From Chlamydia sp. 17-3921 (lineage in GTDB: Bacteria > Chlamydiota > Chlamydiia > Chlamydiales > Chlamydiaceae), in contig NZ_CACSHH010000015.1 in assembly GCF_902705545.1 (NCBI RefSeq), positions 123,482-187,481 of the forward strand: a stretch of DNA of 64,000 bases. The letters run 5' to 3'. The stretch's first letter is position 1, and every line of letters starts with the position of its first letter. The position numbers and the translations under genes were made by a program. This document shows positions 50,979 to 61,451 of this stretch, piece after piece. Under the pieces are notes generated by a model. It ran no database searches, was not told where the DNA came from, and saw nothing but the letters and a program-made list of their open reading frames with translations.

Positions 50979-51451
50979 AGCTTTTGCTGAATTTCTGTCT
51001 TTTTTTTTTTGATACCGATGATTTAATTGTAAGGAACTATGGCCATGGGTTACACTGCACTATTTCAGAGATATTTACAGCTCACGGTAATGAAATATTT
51101 TACCAATGGGAAACTCAAATTCTACGAACATTACCAAGTAATGATTGTGTAGTAGCTTTGGGTGGGGGAACTGTTATGTATGAAGAGGCTTACCAAGAAA
51201 TCCAAAATCAAGGTCTTCTAGTTTTCCTTTCTCTTCCTCTACCTATTATTTATAAAAGACTTCAAGCACGGGGTTTACCAGAAAGGTTAAAGAAAGCCAA
51301 AAGCAAAGAGCATCTTGAAGCCATTCTTCAAGCTCGCATAGAGCATATGAAGAAAATTTCAAATTATATTTTTCCTGTAGATAATGTAAATTTATCAAAT
51401 CCAGATTCTGTGAAAAAGACTTGTGAAGCCCTTTACGCTCTGCTAATCTAA
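50926..51451 (+). pseudogene. aroL: Shikimate kinase, frameshifted at a T11 tract (possibly functional)
   Basis: Phosphorylates shikimate. ATG 50926 with AGGAG just upstream opens MKIFLCGLPTSGKTSLGKAFAEFLS, which has the P-loop GLPTSGKT, but reaches TGA at 51010-51012 straight after a T11 run (51000-51010). The rest of the enzyme continues in the +1 frame from 51008: FDTDDLIVRNYG (shikimate-binding DxD), ALGGGTVMYEEA and GLPERLKK, ending at 51451. Deleting one T gives an intact 174-residue kinase of normal length, TAA overlapping the aroC ATG. An apparent GTG start at 50957 would skip the P-loop. The causes could be sequencing error, a real mutation, or transcriptional slippage restoring the frame. 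Confidence 0.9.
51000..51010. repeat. T11 homopolymer at the aroL frame break
   Basis: Eleven consecutive T inside the 5' part of aroL. Ten would give one continuous reading frame (LSFFFDTDDLI). It is the exact point where the two halves of the gene change frame. Confidence 0.95.
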
Positions 51452-52530
51452 TGAAAAATCGTTTTGGATCTTTATTTTCCTTTATGACCTGGGGAGAGTC
51501 TCATGGACCTTCTCTTGGAGTCGTTATTGACGGTTGTCCAGCAGGTATTCATCTAAACTCTGAAGATTTTCTTCCTGCGATGATACGGAGAAGACCTGGG
51601 CGCATCGGGACATCCTTAAGAAAAGAACCTGATCTTGTTCAGATTTTATCAGGAGTAAGTCGAGGAATTACAACAGGAACTCCTATAGCCCTACAAATAT
51701 CCAACGTCGATATTGATAGTTCTACATATCAAGCTCAAGAATCCTTGTACCGACCTGGACATGCCCAATTCGCTTATGAAAAAAAATTTGGAATAGTCGA
51801 TATCTATGGTGGCGGAAGATCTTCAGCCAGAGAAACAGCTTGTCGCGTAGCAGCTGGTGTAGTTGCAACAAAGCTTCTTGCCCATCACGATATTTTCTCT
51901 TTAGCTTACCTCTCTACCATAGGATCTTTAACAACGTCTGAGTACTTCTCCTTAACAGAGGAATTCTCGAGAAAAATTAAGGAATCTCCTTACGCATCTC
52001 CCCTATCAGAAGAAGCTATTCAAAAGCTTTTAACAACATTACAAAAGGAAGGAGATTCTCTAGGAGGTATAGTCTCTTTTATTACCACTCCAATACAAGA
52101 ATCTTTAGGGGAACCTTTATTTGGAAAAATTCATGCCTTACTTGCTAGTGCTATGATGAGCATTCCAGCAGCAAAAGGATTTGAAATTGGCACGGGATTC
52201 GCTTCAGCAAAGATGTTTGGATCGGAATACACGGATCCCTTCACAATAAGAGATGGTAAAGTATCTCTTCAATCTAACCATTGTGGGGGATCTCTAGGAG
52301 GGATCACTGTAGAACAACCTTTAGAAGGACGTGTAGCATTCAAGCCTACCTCATCTATTACCAAACCTTGCCAAACAGTAACAAAAACTGGAGAGAAGGC
52401 TTTTTATGCAACATCAAAACAAGGGCGTCATGACCCTTGTGTAGCTATAAGAGCAACTCCCGTTGTAGAAGCCATGCTTAACCTCGTCCTTGCAGATTTA
52501 CTCTTACACCAACGATGTGCTAAATTATGA
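51451..52530 (+). CDS. aroC: Chorismate synthase
   Basis: FMN-dependent final step to chorismate. 359 residues. [45 protein letters not shown] and the C-terminal [16 protein letters not shown] match all AroC signatures. The ATG overlaps the aroL stop (TAATG) and the stop overlaps aroB (ATGA), tight coupling in the aro operon. Confidence 0.98.
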   Translation: MKNRFGSLFSFMTWGESHGPSLGVVIDGCPAGIHLNSEDFLPAMIRRRPGRIGTSLRKEPDLVQILSGVSRGITTGTPIALQISNVDIDSSTYQAQESLYRPGHAQFAYEKKFGIVDIYGGGRSSARETACRVAAGVVATKLLAHHDIFSLAYLSTIGSLTTSEYFSLTEEFSRKIKESPYASPLSEEAIQKLLTTLQKEGDSLGGIVSFITTPIQESLGEPLFGKIHALLASAMMSIPAAKGFEIGTGFASAKMFGSEYTDPFTIRDGKVSLQSNHCGGSLGGITVEQPLEGRVAFKPTSSITKPCQTVTKTGEKAFYATSKQGRHDPCVAIRATPVVEAMLNLVLADLLLHQRCAKL

Positions 52531-53666
52531 TAAATACAATAATTACTCAACCCCACAGTGCAAAACTCGTAAACAAGTTTTTCACTAAGAAACTTTTCTC
52601 TTCTATATCAATAGCTTACCCCGTAGTCATTATTACTGATCATAATATAGAACACTTAGTTCTTCCTCCGGTCTTAGATTACATGAAAAGCCTTGGTTAT
52701 GAAGTGATACTTCTTTCCTTTCCCCCTGGAGAACAGCAAAAAAATTGGGAAAATTTTATTTCTCTACAAAATCAACTTGTTGAACAAGGAATTTCCACAG
52801 GTTCATCCGTTCTAGGATTTGGAGGAGGAACGGTTCTTGACATGACAGGATTCTTAGCATCTACCTATTGTCGAGGAATGCAACTCTATCTTATCCCTAC
52901 AACAATCACAGCCATGATAGATGCTTGTATTGGCGGAAAAAATGGTATTAATTTCCGAGGATTAAAAAATCGCTTAGGAACATTTTATCTTCCTAAAGAT
53001 GTTTGGATTTGCCCAGAGTTTTTATCTACATTATCAAGACAAGAGTGGCATTACGGCATTGCAGAAGCTATAAAACATGGTTGTATCGCAGATGTCTATC
53101 TCTGGGAATTTCTAGACAGTCATAGTAGCACTTTATTTTCTTCTCCTCAGATTCTCGGGGAATTTATAAAAAGAAACTGCCAGATTAAAGCAGCAATAAC
53201 CATCGAAGATCCTCAAGATAGAAATCGCCGAAAAATTCTAAACTTTGGGCATTCTATAGCTCATGCTATAGAAACTCTCTCTAAGGGATATGTAAATCAT
53301 GGACAAGCTGTTAGCATTGGCATGATGGTAGAAATGAAACTTTCCTTAATTTCTGGGGTCATGAAAAATTCCCAACTTCTGGATCAGCTTTGCACCTTAC
53401 TTAAAAAATTCGATCTTCCAACAACTTTCGAAGATCTTCGTACAATTATTCCACAACATCTCCAAAAGAACTTTTATCATCCTGAAAACATCATTCACAC
53501 TTTAGGATATGATAAAAAAAATCTTTCTAAGAAAGCATTAAGGATAGTGATGATAGAACATCTAGGACGGGCAGCTTCTTTTGAAGGGGCTTATTGCACC
53601 TCACCAAATAAGGAAATTCTCTACAAGGTTTTGCAAGATGAATGCAATCTTATGTGCCACTATTAG
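52527..53666 (+). CDS. aroB: 3-dehydroquinate synthase
   Basis: Zn- and NAD-dependent cyclisation of DAHP. 379 residues. NAD site [32 protein letters not shown], metal ligands in [20 protein letters not shown] and [10 protein letters not shown] are visible. ATGA overlap with aroC and 29-base overlap with aroDE. Confidence 0.97.
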   Translation: MINTIITQPHSAKLVNKFFTKKLFSSISIAYPVVIITDHNIEHLVLPPVLDYMKSLGYEVILLSFPPGEQQKNWENFISLQNQLVEQGISTGSSVLGFGGGTVLDMTGFLASTYCRGMQLYLIPTTITAMIDACIGGKNGINFRGLKNRLGTFYLPKDVWICPEFLSTLSRQEWHYGIAEAIKHGCIADVYLWEFLDSHSSTLFSSPQILGEFIKRNCQIKAAITIEDPQDRNRRKILNFGHSIAHAIETLSKGYVNHGQAVSIGMMVEMKLSLISGVMKNSQLLDQLCTLLKKFDLPTTFEDLRTIIPQHLQKNFYHPENIIHTLGYDKKNLSKKALRIVMIEHLGRAASFEGAYCTSPNKEILYKVLQDECNLMCHY

Positions 53667-55083
53667 TGGTCCATCATTTTCTAAAGCAAAGCAGCAAATT
53701 CTTGATTCGCTTCCTCTTGTTGATAGCATTGAACTTAGAATTGACGCTATGCCAAACCTAAGTAACAAAGAGCTTTCTTCCCTTATCGCAATAGCAAAAT
53801 CTCCAATTTGTACTTTTAAGAAGAGTTTAGCTCCATCCACAGCAACATGGATAAAAAAAATCCAAGAGCTGGCAGCACTATCTCCGACATATTTAGATAT
53901 TGATAAAGATTTCCCTATAGAAGTTCTTCAACAAATTCAAAAATCTTATCCCAATATAAAAATCATCCTTTCTTATCATTCTGAAAAAAATGAAAATCTT
54001 CATGAAATCCATTGTGAGATGCTCTCCACACCAGCAAACTATTACAAAATAGTTGTGTCTCCAGAAACGACTATAGAAACCTTGAAGTACATGAAATCAG
54101 CATATTCTCTCCCAAAAAATACAACAACCCTCTGCCTTGGAGAGCAAGGTTTAGCTTCTAGAATTTTTTCACCTCTCGTTGGTAATGCCATAAACTATGC
54201 TGCTGGAGTACATACATTTCCAGTAGCTCCTGGGCAACCCTATATCCAAGATCTTCTTGCCTATAACTATAAAAACATCTCTAAGGGAGCTTCTATTTAC
54301 GGCCTCATTGGATCTCCAATAGATCGTAGCCTTAGTCATATCACTCATAATAAACTATTTTCAAAGCTAAATCTAAATGCAAGCTACATAAAACTAGCAA
54401 TTACTCCAGAACAATTATCGGAATTTTTCAGAGTAGCAAAAAATCTACCATTTCAAGGACTAAGCGTAACTATGCCGCTAAAAACTACTGTTTTAAATTA
54501 CGTAGACATCCTCGATGACACAGCAAAACAATGTGGATCCGTGAACACCTTAATCTTTCGGGAAGGAGTCACTTTCGGACACAATACAGATGGATTAGGA
54601 ATCTTAAACCTTCTAAATCTCCATAAAATTCCTATAAAAAATCAACATATTGCTATTCTTGGAGCTGGAGGCGCAGCAAAAGCTATAGCAACAACTCTTG
54701 CTAATCACGGTGCACAAATCCATATTTTCAATAGGACTCGCCAGCATACCGAAGAACTAGCACAACGCTGCAATGGCAAAGCTTACTCTCTACAAGAGTT
54801 CAAAGAGTTTTCCTACAGTGACATGGTAATTAATACTCTACCGTCAAACATAGACTTCCCTTGGAGATTTCCTCCGATCGTTATAGATATCAATACCCTT
54901 CCCAAAGAGACACACTACACAAGAATTGCAAAACAACAAGGTTCTTTTGTTCTTTACGGTTATGAAATGTTTATTGAACAAGCTCTTTTACAATTTGCTC
55001 TTTGGTTTCCAAAAATTCTATCTCAAAAATTTTGTAATTTTTTTCGTAAAGATGTCCAAAATCTCATGAACTCTTTAGGTTAA
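53638..55083 (+). CDS. aroDE: Bifunctional 3-dehydroquinate dehydratase / shikimate dehydrogenase
   Basis: Fused AroD-AroE, 481 residues from ATG 53638; a TTG extension to 53581 reads through the end of aroB and is not conserved-looking. N-terminal type I dehydratase (about 1-210): ELRIDAMP, catalytic His in ILSYHSEKNE and Schiff-base Lys in YYKIVVSPE. C-terminal dehydrogenase (about 215-481): GLIGSPIDRSLSHITHN, catalytic Lys in VTMPLKTTVLNY, NTDGLG and GAGGAAKAI. Performs two consecutive steps. The fusion is standard in chlamydiae and plants. Confidence 0.97.
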   Translation: MNAILCATISGPSFSKAKQQILDSLPLVDSIELRIDAMPNLSNKELSSLIAIAKSPICTFKKSLAPSTATWIKKIQELAALSPTYLDIDKDFPIEVLQQIQKSYPNIKIILSYHSEKNENLHEIHCEMLSTPANYYKIVVSPETTIETLKYMKSAYSLPKNTTTLCLGEQGLASRIFSPLVGNAINYAAGVHTFPVAPGQPYIQDLLAYNYKNISKGASIYGLIGSPIDRSLSHITHNKLFSKLNLNASYIKLAITPEQLSEFFRVAKNLPFQGLSVTMPLKTTVLNYVDILDDTAKQCGSVNTLIFREGVTFGHNTDGLGILNLLNLHKIPIKNQHIAILGAGGAAKAIATTLANHGAQIHIFNRTRQHTEELAQRCNGKAYSLQEFKEFSYSDMVINTLPSNIDFPWRFPPIVIDINTLPKETHYTRIAKQQGSFVLYGYEMFIEQALLQFALWFPKILSQKFCNFFRKDVQNLMNSLG

Positions 55084-55087
55084 CTAT

Positions 55088-55882
55088 ATGCGCTTATTCC
55101 TTATCCTAATTGTTTTATTTGGAAAATCTTTAAACATCTTAGGATCTACGACAACTCGTTACACTCAGATAAAATCTATTCACGAAGTCGCCGGGGATAT
55201 TCTCTATGACAATGAAGATTTTTGGTTAATCTTTGATGTCGATGATACTTTATTTCAAGGAGCCGAAGCCTTAACCCACACACTTTGGCTTCAAAATACC
55301 ATTGAAGGATTCCAACAACTGGGTCTTACAGAACAAAAAGCTTGGGAAACTGTACTTCCTTACTGGATAGAAATCCAAGAAATGGGTTCAGTAAAATCTA
55401 TAGAAGTAGCGATGAATACTCTAATAAAAAAAATCCAAGCTCAGGGAAAAACTCTTTTTGCATACACAGAGCGTCCTAGACGAACTAAAGATCTTACTTT
55501 AAAGCAACTTGAATCTTTAGATATCTTTGTATCAAAAACCGCACCCCAAGCAAACACTCTTCCGGAACAATTAGCGTATCACTCTGGGGTGCTTTTTGCT
55601 GAAGAATACCATAAAGGTTTAGGATTACAACTTTTCCTAGACGCACTAGATTTCTCTCCTAAAAAAATTATCTATATAGACAATCTCGAAGAAAATGTTT
55701 TACGCGTAGGAGACTTATGTGTAAATCGAGGGATTCATTACTTTGGCATTACATATTCTGCTCAAAAATATTTGCCGCCAATATACCTTCCGGAAATCTC
55801 TAAAATTCAATACACATTCTCAAAAAAACTTCTCAGTAATGAAGCTGCAGCACTTCTCTTACGACACCAACTGCATAAATAA
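55088..55882 (+). CDS. Exported HAD-superfamily protein (DUF2608/CT371-type)
   Basis: 264 residues. A hydrophobic signal-like N-terminus (MRLFLILIVLFGKSLNILGS) precedes a HAD domain with motif I FDVDDTLFQGAEAL (about residues 50-63) and motif IV IIYIDNLEENV (about 200), so a Mg-dependent phosphatase of the periplasm or an exported effector is likely; the substrate is unknown. It starts 4 bases after aroDE, probably the tail of the aro transcript. The assignment to DUF2608 is from memory. Confidence 0.85.
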   Translation: MRLFLILIVLFGKSLNILGSTTTRYTQIKSIHEVAGDILYDNEDFWLIFDVDDTLFQGAEALTHTLWLQNTIEGFQQLGLTEQKAWETVLPYWIEIQEMGSVKSIEVAMNTLIKKIQAQGKTLFAYTERPRRTKDLTLKQLESLDIFVSKTAPQANTLPEQLAYHSGVLFAEEYHKGLGLQLFLDALDFSPKKIIYIDNLEENVLRVGDLCVNRGIHYFGITYSAQKYLPPIYLPEISKIQYTFSKKLLSNEAAALLLRHQLHK

Positions 55883-55982
55883 TCTCAAGTAGATCTCATC
55901 TCTTCAGGAAAAATGATGGAATAAAAACAATGTTTTTTTTTAGAGTCACAAATAAAAATACGCGTACCTTTTCGGGTAATTC

Positions 55983-57317
55983 ATGGCTTTATTCCGTTTT
56001 ATATTTTTTACTAGCCTTTGCGCTTGCGGGATGCTACCGCTTTCTTCTTATGCTGTAACTCCCACTAACTACCATCAACATCGCTATGTAAACAGATTCA
56101 AATACAACCATCAACCGTCTTCAAAACCAGCACAGCCTACTCAAGAACGAATAGTACATAAACACGAATGTACAAATGTGTTTTCCCCTATTAAAAACTT
56201 CCTTTCCTCCCAGGCTTGGCAAGAAGGAATGTCCCTGACAAAACTCAGACTCGCTGCTCAAGAAGCGACAAATTCTTACATTTCTCTAGACTTAACAATT
56301 CTGCCTCAATGGGTCCATCCTCGAAAAACCTTAAAAACATCTCAACGTGAAGATATGCCTTCATGGCAAATGTACTTTAGTCCCAATATTTCCTGGGAAC
56401 TTTATAGCTCTCCCATAGCAGGAACTGGAACCATAGATTTTAACTATACTCTAATTCGCTATTGGCAAAATGATGCCAAACACCTTAATGAATCCGTTGG
56501 AACAATAGCCGGAATCAATGATTTTATTACAAAAGAAAGCTATCTTGGTCAATGTACATTTTCGCAAACCTTTCCTGGAAACGTAATTACTCTGACACTT
56601 GGACAATACAGTTTATATGCAATAGACGGAACACTATACGACAATGATCAACAATCTGGATTTATTAGTTATGCTTTATCACAAAATGCCAGTGCTACGT
56701 ATTCTCAAGGAAGCATAGGAGCTTATCTACAGATCTCTCCTATTCCAGAAATTCAAATTCAATTCGGAGGCCAAGACGCTTACAACCTAACGGGAACTTC
56801 TTTCAATTTTGACGGTCTTACAAAAAATAAATATAATTTCTATGGTTTCTTCTCTTGGGCTCCACAAATTTCTTTAGGAGGGGGACAATATTCTATTCTT
56901 ATTTACAGTACTCGCTCAGTACCGCAACAACCATCAAGAGCAACGGGCTGGTCGTTCAATCTCGGACAAAGTCTAGGAGAAAAACTTTATATTTTCGGAA
57001 GATGGAACGGAGCAACAGGAACAGCATTCGCTATAAACCGTTCAATAGCTTGGGGATTTGCCTCTTCAAACCCTTTAAAACGCGACCCTAAAGATCTTCT
57101 TAGTCTTGGCTGTGCAATCAATAAAATTAATCCTAAGGCATTAAATATCTCAGACACAATAAGAAAGTTTGAAACTGTCGTAGAAGCTTTTGCTACTGTA
57201 GGTTTTGGCCCTCATTTATCTTTGACTCCAGATTTCCAACTTTACATTCATCCGGCACTTCGCCCAGAACGTAGAACCTCACAGGTATATGGAATCCGAA
57301 GCAATCTAATTTTTTAA
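55983..57317 (+). CDS. aaxA: Outer membrane arginine-uptake porin AaxA
   Basis: 444 residues, OprB-like carbohydrate-selective porin fold. Signal peptide [24 protein letters not shown], then a mature barrel rich in aromatic alternating strands ([36 protein letters not shown]) ending SNLIF with a terminal Phe. In chlamydiae this gene heads the arginine-agmatine exchange set aaxABC, facilitating arginine entry. It lies 37 bases before aaxB. Confidence 0.92.
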   Translation: MALFRFIFFTSLCACGMLPLSSYAVTPTNYHQHRYVNRFKYNHQPSSKPAQPTQERIVHKHECTNVFSPIKNFLSSQAWQEGMSLTKLRLAAQEATNSYISLDLTILPQWVHPRKTLKTSQREDMPSWQMYFSPNISWELYSSPIAGTGTIDFNYTLIRYWQNDAKHLNESVGTIAGINDFITKESYLGQCTFSQTFPGNVITLTLGQYSLYAIDGTLYDNDQQSGFISYALSQNASATYSQGSIGAYLQISPIPEIQIQFGGQDAYNLTGTSFNFDGLTKNKYNFYGFFSWAPQISLGGGQYSILIYSTRSVPQQPSRATGWSFNLGQSLGEKLYIFGRWNGATGTAFAINRSIAWGFASSNPLKRDPKDLLSLGCAINKINPKALNISDTIRKFETVVEAFATVGFGPHLSLTPDFQLYIHPALRPERRTSQVYGIRSNLIF

Positions 57318-57354
57318 ATCTTCATCTTATTTTATAATTTCTAGGAGTCGAATC

Positions 57355-57942
57355 ATGGCATATGGAACACGCTATCCCACCTTAGCTTTCCATACAGGAG
57401 GTGTAGGAGAATCTGATGATGGCATGCCTCCACAACCTTATGAAACTTTTTGCTACGACACAGCTTTGCTTCAAGCAAAAATAGAAAATTTCAATTTAGT
57501 TTCTTATACCTCAGTCTTACCTAAAGAACTTTTTGGTAATATTGTTCCTGTTGACACTTGCGTTAAACATTTCAAACATGGTGCAGTTCTTGAAGTCATC
57601 ATGGCAGGGCGAGGAGCATCAACGACAGAGGGAACACAAGCTATTGCTACAGGAATCGGAATTTGTTGGGGACAAAATAAAAATGGTGAACTCATTGGAG
57701 GTTGGGCTGCAGAATATATCGAATTTTTCCCAACATGGATCAATGAAGAAATTACAGAGGCACATGCAAAAATGTGGTTAAAAAAATCTTTACAGCACGA
57801 ACTAAATCTGCGCTCTGTTGCAAAACATAGTGATTTTCAATACTTTTATAACTATATCAATATTAAAAAGAAATTTGGTTTTTGTTTAACAGCTTTAGGC
57901 TTCTTAAATTTCGAAAATGCTGATGCAGTAACAGTGAATTAA
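57355..57942 (+). CDS. aaxB: Pyruvoyl-dependent arginine decarboxylase AaxB
   Basis: Decarboxylates arginine to agmatine. 195 residues. The self-cleavage site is Thr52-Ser53 in VSYTSVLP, where Ser becomes the pyruvoyl group; [14 protein letters not shown] and [10 protein letters not shown] fit the family. Residue 115 is Gly (LIGGWA); G115R is reported, from memory, to inactivate the enzyme in LGV strains, so this copy looks active and full length. Co-transcribed with aaxA and aaxC. Confidence 0.95.
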   Translation: MAYGTRYPTLAFHTGGVGESDDGMPPQPYETFCYDTALLQAKIENFNLVSYTSVLPKELFGNIVPVDTCVKHFKHGAVLEVIMAGRGASTTEGTQAIATGIGICWGQNKNGELIGGWAAEYIEFFPTWINEEITEAHAKMWLKKSLQHELNLRSVAKHSDFQYFYNYINIKKKFGFCLTALGFLNFENADAVTVN

Positions 57943-57950
57943 GGAATTCG

Positions 57951-59408
57951 ATGATCTTCAAAACAAAAACACAAAAGAACCTTAGTACTTTGGCTCTTAC
58001 TGGTATCGTTATCAGTTCTATGATTGGAGGAGGAATTTTTAACCTTCCCCAAAACATGGCTGCGACAGCAAGTTCGAGAGCTGTTTTATTAACCTGGCTC
58101 CTTACAGGCTTTGGGATGTTCTTCATTGCTAGGACTTTCAAAATCCTTTCACAAGCACGTCCTGATCTAACTGGGGGAATCTACACGTACAGTAGAAATG
58201 GCTTCGGTCCCTACATAGGGTTTACGATTGGTTGGGGGTATTGGCTATGTCAAATTTTTGGTAATGTCGGCTATGCCGTCATTACTATGGACGCTTTAAA
58301 CTATTTTTTTCCCCCATACTTTAAAGGTGGGAACACAATCCCTGCCATTATTGGAGGATCTATCCTCATTTGGCTTTTCAATTTTATTGTTCTTAAAGGA
58401 GTTAAACAAGCTTCCTTTATTAACATTATTGGAACAGTATGCAAACTTGTACCCCTTTTAATTTTCATTATTCTAACAGCATTCTTTTTTAAACTTTCTA
58501 TCTTTAACGCTGATTTTTTAGGAACAACAGTAACGAAAACACAACCTCTTTTAGGATCTATAGGTTCTCAAATAAAAAACACTATGTTAGTAACTCTTTG
58601 GGCTTTTATTGGAATCGAAGGCGCCAACGTTCTATCTGCGAGAGCAGAAAATTCTTCTTCTATTGGGAAAGCTACAATTCTAGGATTTATAGGATGTTTG
58701 CTTATCTATATTCTACTTTCTATTCTTCCTTTTGGCTCTCTACCTCAATATCAGCTTAAAGCGATTCCAAACCCCTCCACAGCAGGAATTTTACAAATCC
58801 TTGTTGGAAACTGGGGAGAAATCCTTATGAACATAGGTCTTCTTATTGCTATTTTATCCAGTTGGTTATCTTGGACTATGATCATTACCGAGATTCCCTA
58901 TTCCATGGCAAAAAATGGAACTTTTCCTGAGGCTTTTGCTATAGAAAACTCTGTAAAATCACCAAGTGTCTCTCTATACACAACTAGTGCTCTTATGCAA
59001 CTCACTCTATTTCTTGTGTATTTCTCTTCAGATGCTTGGAATACTATGCTCAGTATTACAGGAGTTATGGTTCTTCCTGCGTACTTTACAAGCTCCGTAT
59101 TCTTATTTAAACTAGGGAAAAATAAAAATTTTCCAAAAAAATCACCAGTTAAAGCATCAACAGCAATGCTTACAGGATTTTTGGGAACTCTCTTTTCCTT
59201 ATGGCTTATCTATGCTGGAGGTCTGCGATATCTATTTATGGCAGTAATTTTGCTCGCTTTGGGAATTCCTTTTTATATAGAAGCTGGGAGAAAAGGAAAA
59301 AATGCCAAAACTTTTTTTGCAAGAAGAGAAGTCTTTATGATTTTCTTAATTGCTATCCTAGCCTTAATAGCAATTTTTCTATTCTCAACGGGAAGAATAA
59401 AACTCTAA
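57951..59408 (+). CDS. aaxC: Arginine/agmatine antiporter AaxC
   Basis: 485-residue APC-family transporter with about 12 membrane helices. The first helix has the family motif [16 protein letters not shown] (about residues 23-38) and helix 6 has [17 protein letters not shown], both as in AdiC/ArcD. It exchanges internal agmatine for external arginine across the inner membrane. AAGGA Shine-Dalgarno before ATG 57951; 8 bases after aaxB. Confidence 0.94.
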   Translation: MIFKTKTQKNLSTLALTGIVISSMIGGGIFNLPQNMAATASSRAVLLTWLLTGFGMFFIARTFKILSQARPDLTGGIYTYSRNGFGPYIGFTIGWGYWLCQIFGNVGYAVITMDALNYFFPPYFKGGNTIPAIIGGSILIWLFNFIVLKGVKQASFINIIGTVCKLVPLLIFIILTAFFFKLSIFNADFLGTTVTKTQPLLGSIGSQIKNTMLVTLWAFIGIEGANVLSARAENSSSIGKATILGFIGCLLIYILLSILPFGSLPQYQLKAIPNPSTAGILQILVGNWGEILMNIGLLIAILSSWLSWTMIITEIPYSMAKNGTFPEAFAIENSVKSPSVSLYTTSALMQLTLFLVYFSSDAWNTMLSITGVMVLPAYFTSSVFLFKLGKNKNFPKKSPVKASTAMLTGFLGTLFSLWLIYAGGLRYLFMAVILLALGIPFYIEAGRKGKNAKTFFARREVFMIFLIAILALIAIFLFSTGRIKL

Positions 59409-59559
59409 ATAAAGTAAGTAAAAAATGGAAAACTCTTTTACTTATGATTCTCCATTTAGAGCAATCCTCTCTGTTCTTTAATGTGTTATTCTCCTATTCT
59501 CAAAACAACAATACCTACAATACTGAGAGAATACAAAAACATTACAAAGTAGCGTTATT

Positions 59560-60606
59560 ATGCGTATAGCCGTTTTAGGAGCAGGATATGCAGGGCTTTC
59601 CGTAACCTGGCATCTTCTTCTTCATACCCAAAGCACAACAACTATAGATCTTTTTGATCCTATACCCCTAGGACATGGAGCCTCAGGGATGTCTTCGGGT
59701 CTTCTTCATGCTTTTACAGGGAAAAAAGCTATTAAGCCTCCCTACGCGGATCTTGGTATTCTTACAACACACAGCCTAATCACAGAAGCTAGTAAAGCTC
59801 TAAATCTCCCTATTGTCTTATCTCGAGGAATCTTAAGACCTGCTGTGGATGATGAACAAGCAAAGCTATTTATAAAGCGTGCTGAAGAATTTCCAAATGA
59901 AGTGGAGTGGTGGGAAAAGTCCCGTTGTGAAATCACTCTTCCGAGTATAGTCATCCCTTCAAACTTAGGAGCATTATTTATTAAGAACGGCATTACAATA
60001 AACAATAATGCTTATATTGATGGTGTTTGGGATGCTTGTGCTAACCTAGGAACGCAATTTTACGATGAACTTATCGAGAATATCTCTGATATTCAAGAAT
60101 TCTATGATCATATTATAGTTACTCCTGGAGCTAATGCTGATCTTCTTCCAGAACTTCAAGCACTTCCTTTAACAAAAGTAAAGGGTCAACTTTTAGAAAT
60201 TAGCTGGCCTAAAGACTTGGCTATGCCTCCTTTTAGTATTAATGCGCATAAGTATATGGTCAGTAATATCGACAATCATACTTGTATCCTAGGAGCTACT
60301 TTTGAACATAATCAACCAGAAAATGTCCCAGATCCAGAATTAGCTTACCGAGAAATTATGACACCTATGTTATCTCTATTTCCGGGACTTCAAAATGCTC
60401 AAGTCTTAAATTGCTATGCAGGAATGCGCTCATCTAGCTCTACACGACTTCCTATTATAGCGAGACTCAAGGAAAAGCTTTGGTTTTTAGGAGGATTGGG
60501 TTCGAAAGGCCTTCTATATCATGGCCTTGCTGGGGATATGCTCGCAAAATCTGTTCTAAAAGGTTCGACAACCTATATTGCTAAAGAGTTTTTATTCACT
60601 CCTTAG
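59560..60606 (+). CDS. FAD-dependent oxidoreductase, DAO family (DadA-like or MnmC-like)
   Basis: 348 residues, cytoplasmic. Dinucleotide-binding AVLGAGYAGLSVTWHLL at residues 4-20, a DAO-type fold, and GGLGSKGLLYHGLAGDMLA near the C-terminus. The C. trachomatis counterpart (CT375) is annotated D-amino acid dehydrogenase, from memory. HAFTGKKAIKP and the GSKGLLYHGLAGDML ending also recall the C-terminal FAD domain of the tRNA enzyme MnmC. The substrate cannot be settled from sequence. It follows aaxC by 151 bases and overlaps the convergent membrane-protein gene by 11 bases at the stops. Confidence 0.85.
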   Translation: MRIAVLGAGYAGLSVTWHLLLHTQSTTTIDLFDPIPLGHGASGMSSGLLHAFTGKKAIKPPYADLGILTTHSLITEASKALNLPIVLSRGILRPAVDDEQAKLFIKRAEEFPNEVEWWEKSRCEITLPSIVIPSNLGALFIKNGITINNNAYIDGVWDACANLGTQFYDELIENISDIQEFYDHIIVTPGANADLLPELQALPLTKVKGQLLEISWPKDLAMPPFSINAHKYMVSNIDNHTCILGATFEHNQPENVPDPELAYREIMTPMLSLFPGLQNAQVLNCYAGMRSSSSTRLPIIARLKEKLWFLGGLGSKGLLYHGLAGDMLAKSVLKGSTTYIAKEFLFTP

Positions 60607-61429
60607 CAATTGTACTAACAGATTGTTCTTCTTTTTGATTCGAAAGATAGAAATCGAAAGAGAAATTGAAAAAAAAGCCTACTGCAGGGGTTAAAATAAA
60701 AGCTATGGGCACAATTAATACTAAAATCTGTGCTAAAAAAGACCATGTATGCATATCTGCCAAAGCAACTAAACACGACATCAAATAGAAGGAATCTAAG
60801 GCTAACCAACAGCATAAACCCAAAGGTAATATAGCTATAGCAAAGCCACAAAACTGTCGGAGAATGTTTCCTTTAAAGCAATCTAGTAACTTCATGTAAT
60901 CAATACTATCAAAATTACTAAGAGCTGGAATGCAAAAGAATAGACTTGCGAAAGCTCCCAAAAATAGAAGTATCAATGAAGCTGCTGACAAATAAGGAAT
61001 AAAAATCAAAGCGGTATGAAAAAACTTCCCGACCCAAGGTAAGGAACCAAGAAAAACCGAAAGCATAACTACGGTAACGACTACTACCATTGCCATAAAA
61101 AATGGCGTTGACACTAGAAGAGATAACCAAAGAGATTTCCAATTTTTGTATAGAGCTGAAGAAATATAGCAAGATTTTTCTTGAGATTCTTGTTTCAACA
61201 AGTATTGAACGATCACAGCGGAAGCGCAAACCACGCTAAAAGCACAGAAAAAAGCTCCAAGACTCAATGTTGATAAAGATACACTTGGAACAAATTGCGA
61301 ACATAATTTCAAAAACAAAGCGAAGATAAAACCAAAACAGCATAAACTAGAGAAAATAAATAAAAATCTCTGCCTATTAAATATCTTTTTAAAAGCTTGT
61401 TGACTTAAAGAATCAAACGATTGAGCCAT
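60596..61429 (-). CDS. Hypothetical polytopic membrane protein
   Basis: 277 residues, not recognised. At least six hydrophobic helices: about 18-40, 48-72, 98-130 (a long valine-rich stretch), 140-165, 190-212 and 220-255, with short hydrophilic ends. No signal or transporter motif. It starts 22 bases after the mdh stop on the same strand, so it is probably co-transcribed with mdh. Its 3' end runs 11 bases into the convergent FAD oxidoreductase gene. Confidence 0.8.
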   Translation of the reverse strand: MAQSFDSLSQQAFKKIFNRQRFLFIFSSLCCFGFIFALFLKLCSQFVPSVSLSTLSLGAFFCAFSVVCASAVIVQYLLKQESQEKSCYISSALYKNWKSLWLSLLVSTPFFMAMVVVVTVVMLSVFLGSLPWVGKFFHTALIFIPYLSAASLILLFLGAFASLFFCIPALSNFDSIDYMKLLDCFKGNILRQFCGFAIAILPLGLCCWLALDSFYLMSCLVALADMHTWSFLAQILVLIVPIAFILTPAVGFFFNFSFDFYLSNQKEEQSVSTIAKE

Positions 61430-61451
61430 AATTACTCTCTATAAATCGAAC

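Noticed and set aside
50957..51451. Shikimate kinase starting at GTG 50957
   Set aside because: That frame skips the P-loop, which is encoded upstream in another frame from a well-placed ATG at 50926; the GTG start would give a non-functional N-terminus.
53581..55083. aroDE extended to TTG 53581
   Set aside because: The extra 19 residues are out-of-frame aroB sequence; ATG 53638 begins the conserved dehydratase N-terminus.
59415..59444. TAAGTAAAA / TTTTACTTA hairpin after aaxC
   Set aside because: A/T-rich stem without a following T run; not convincing as a terminator.
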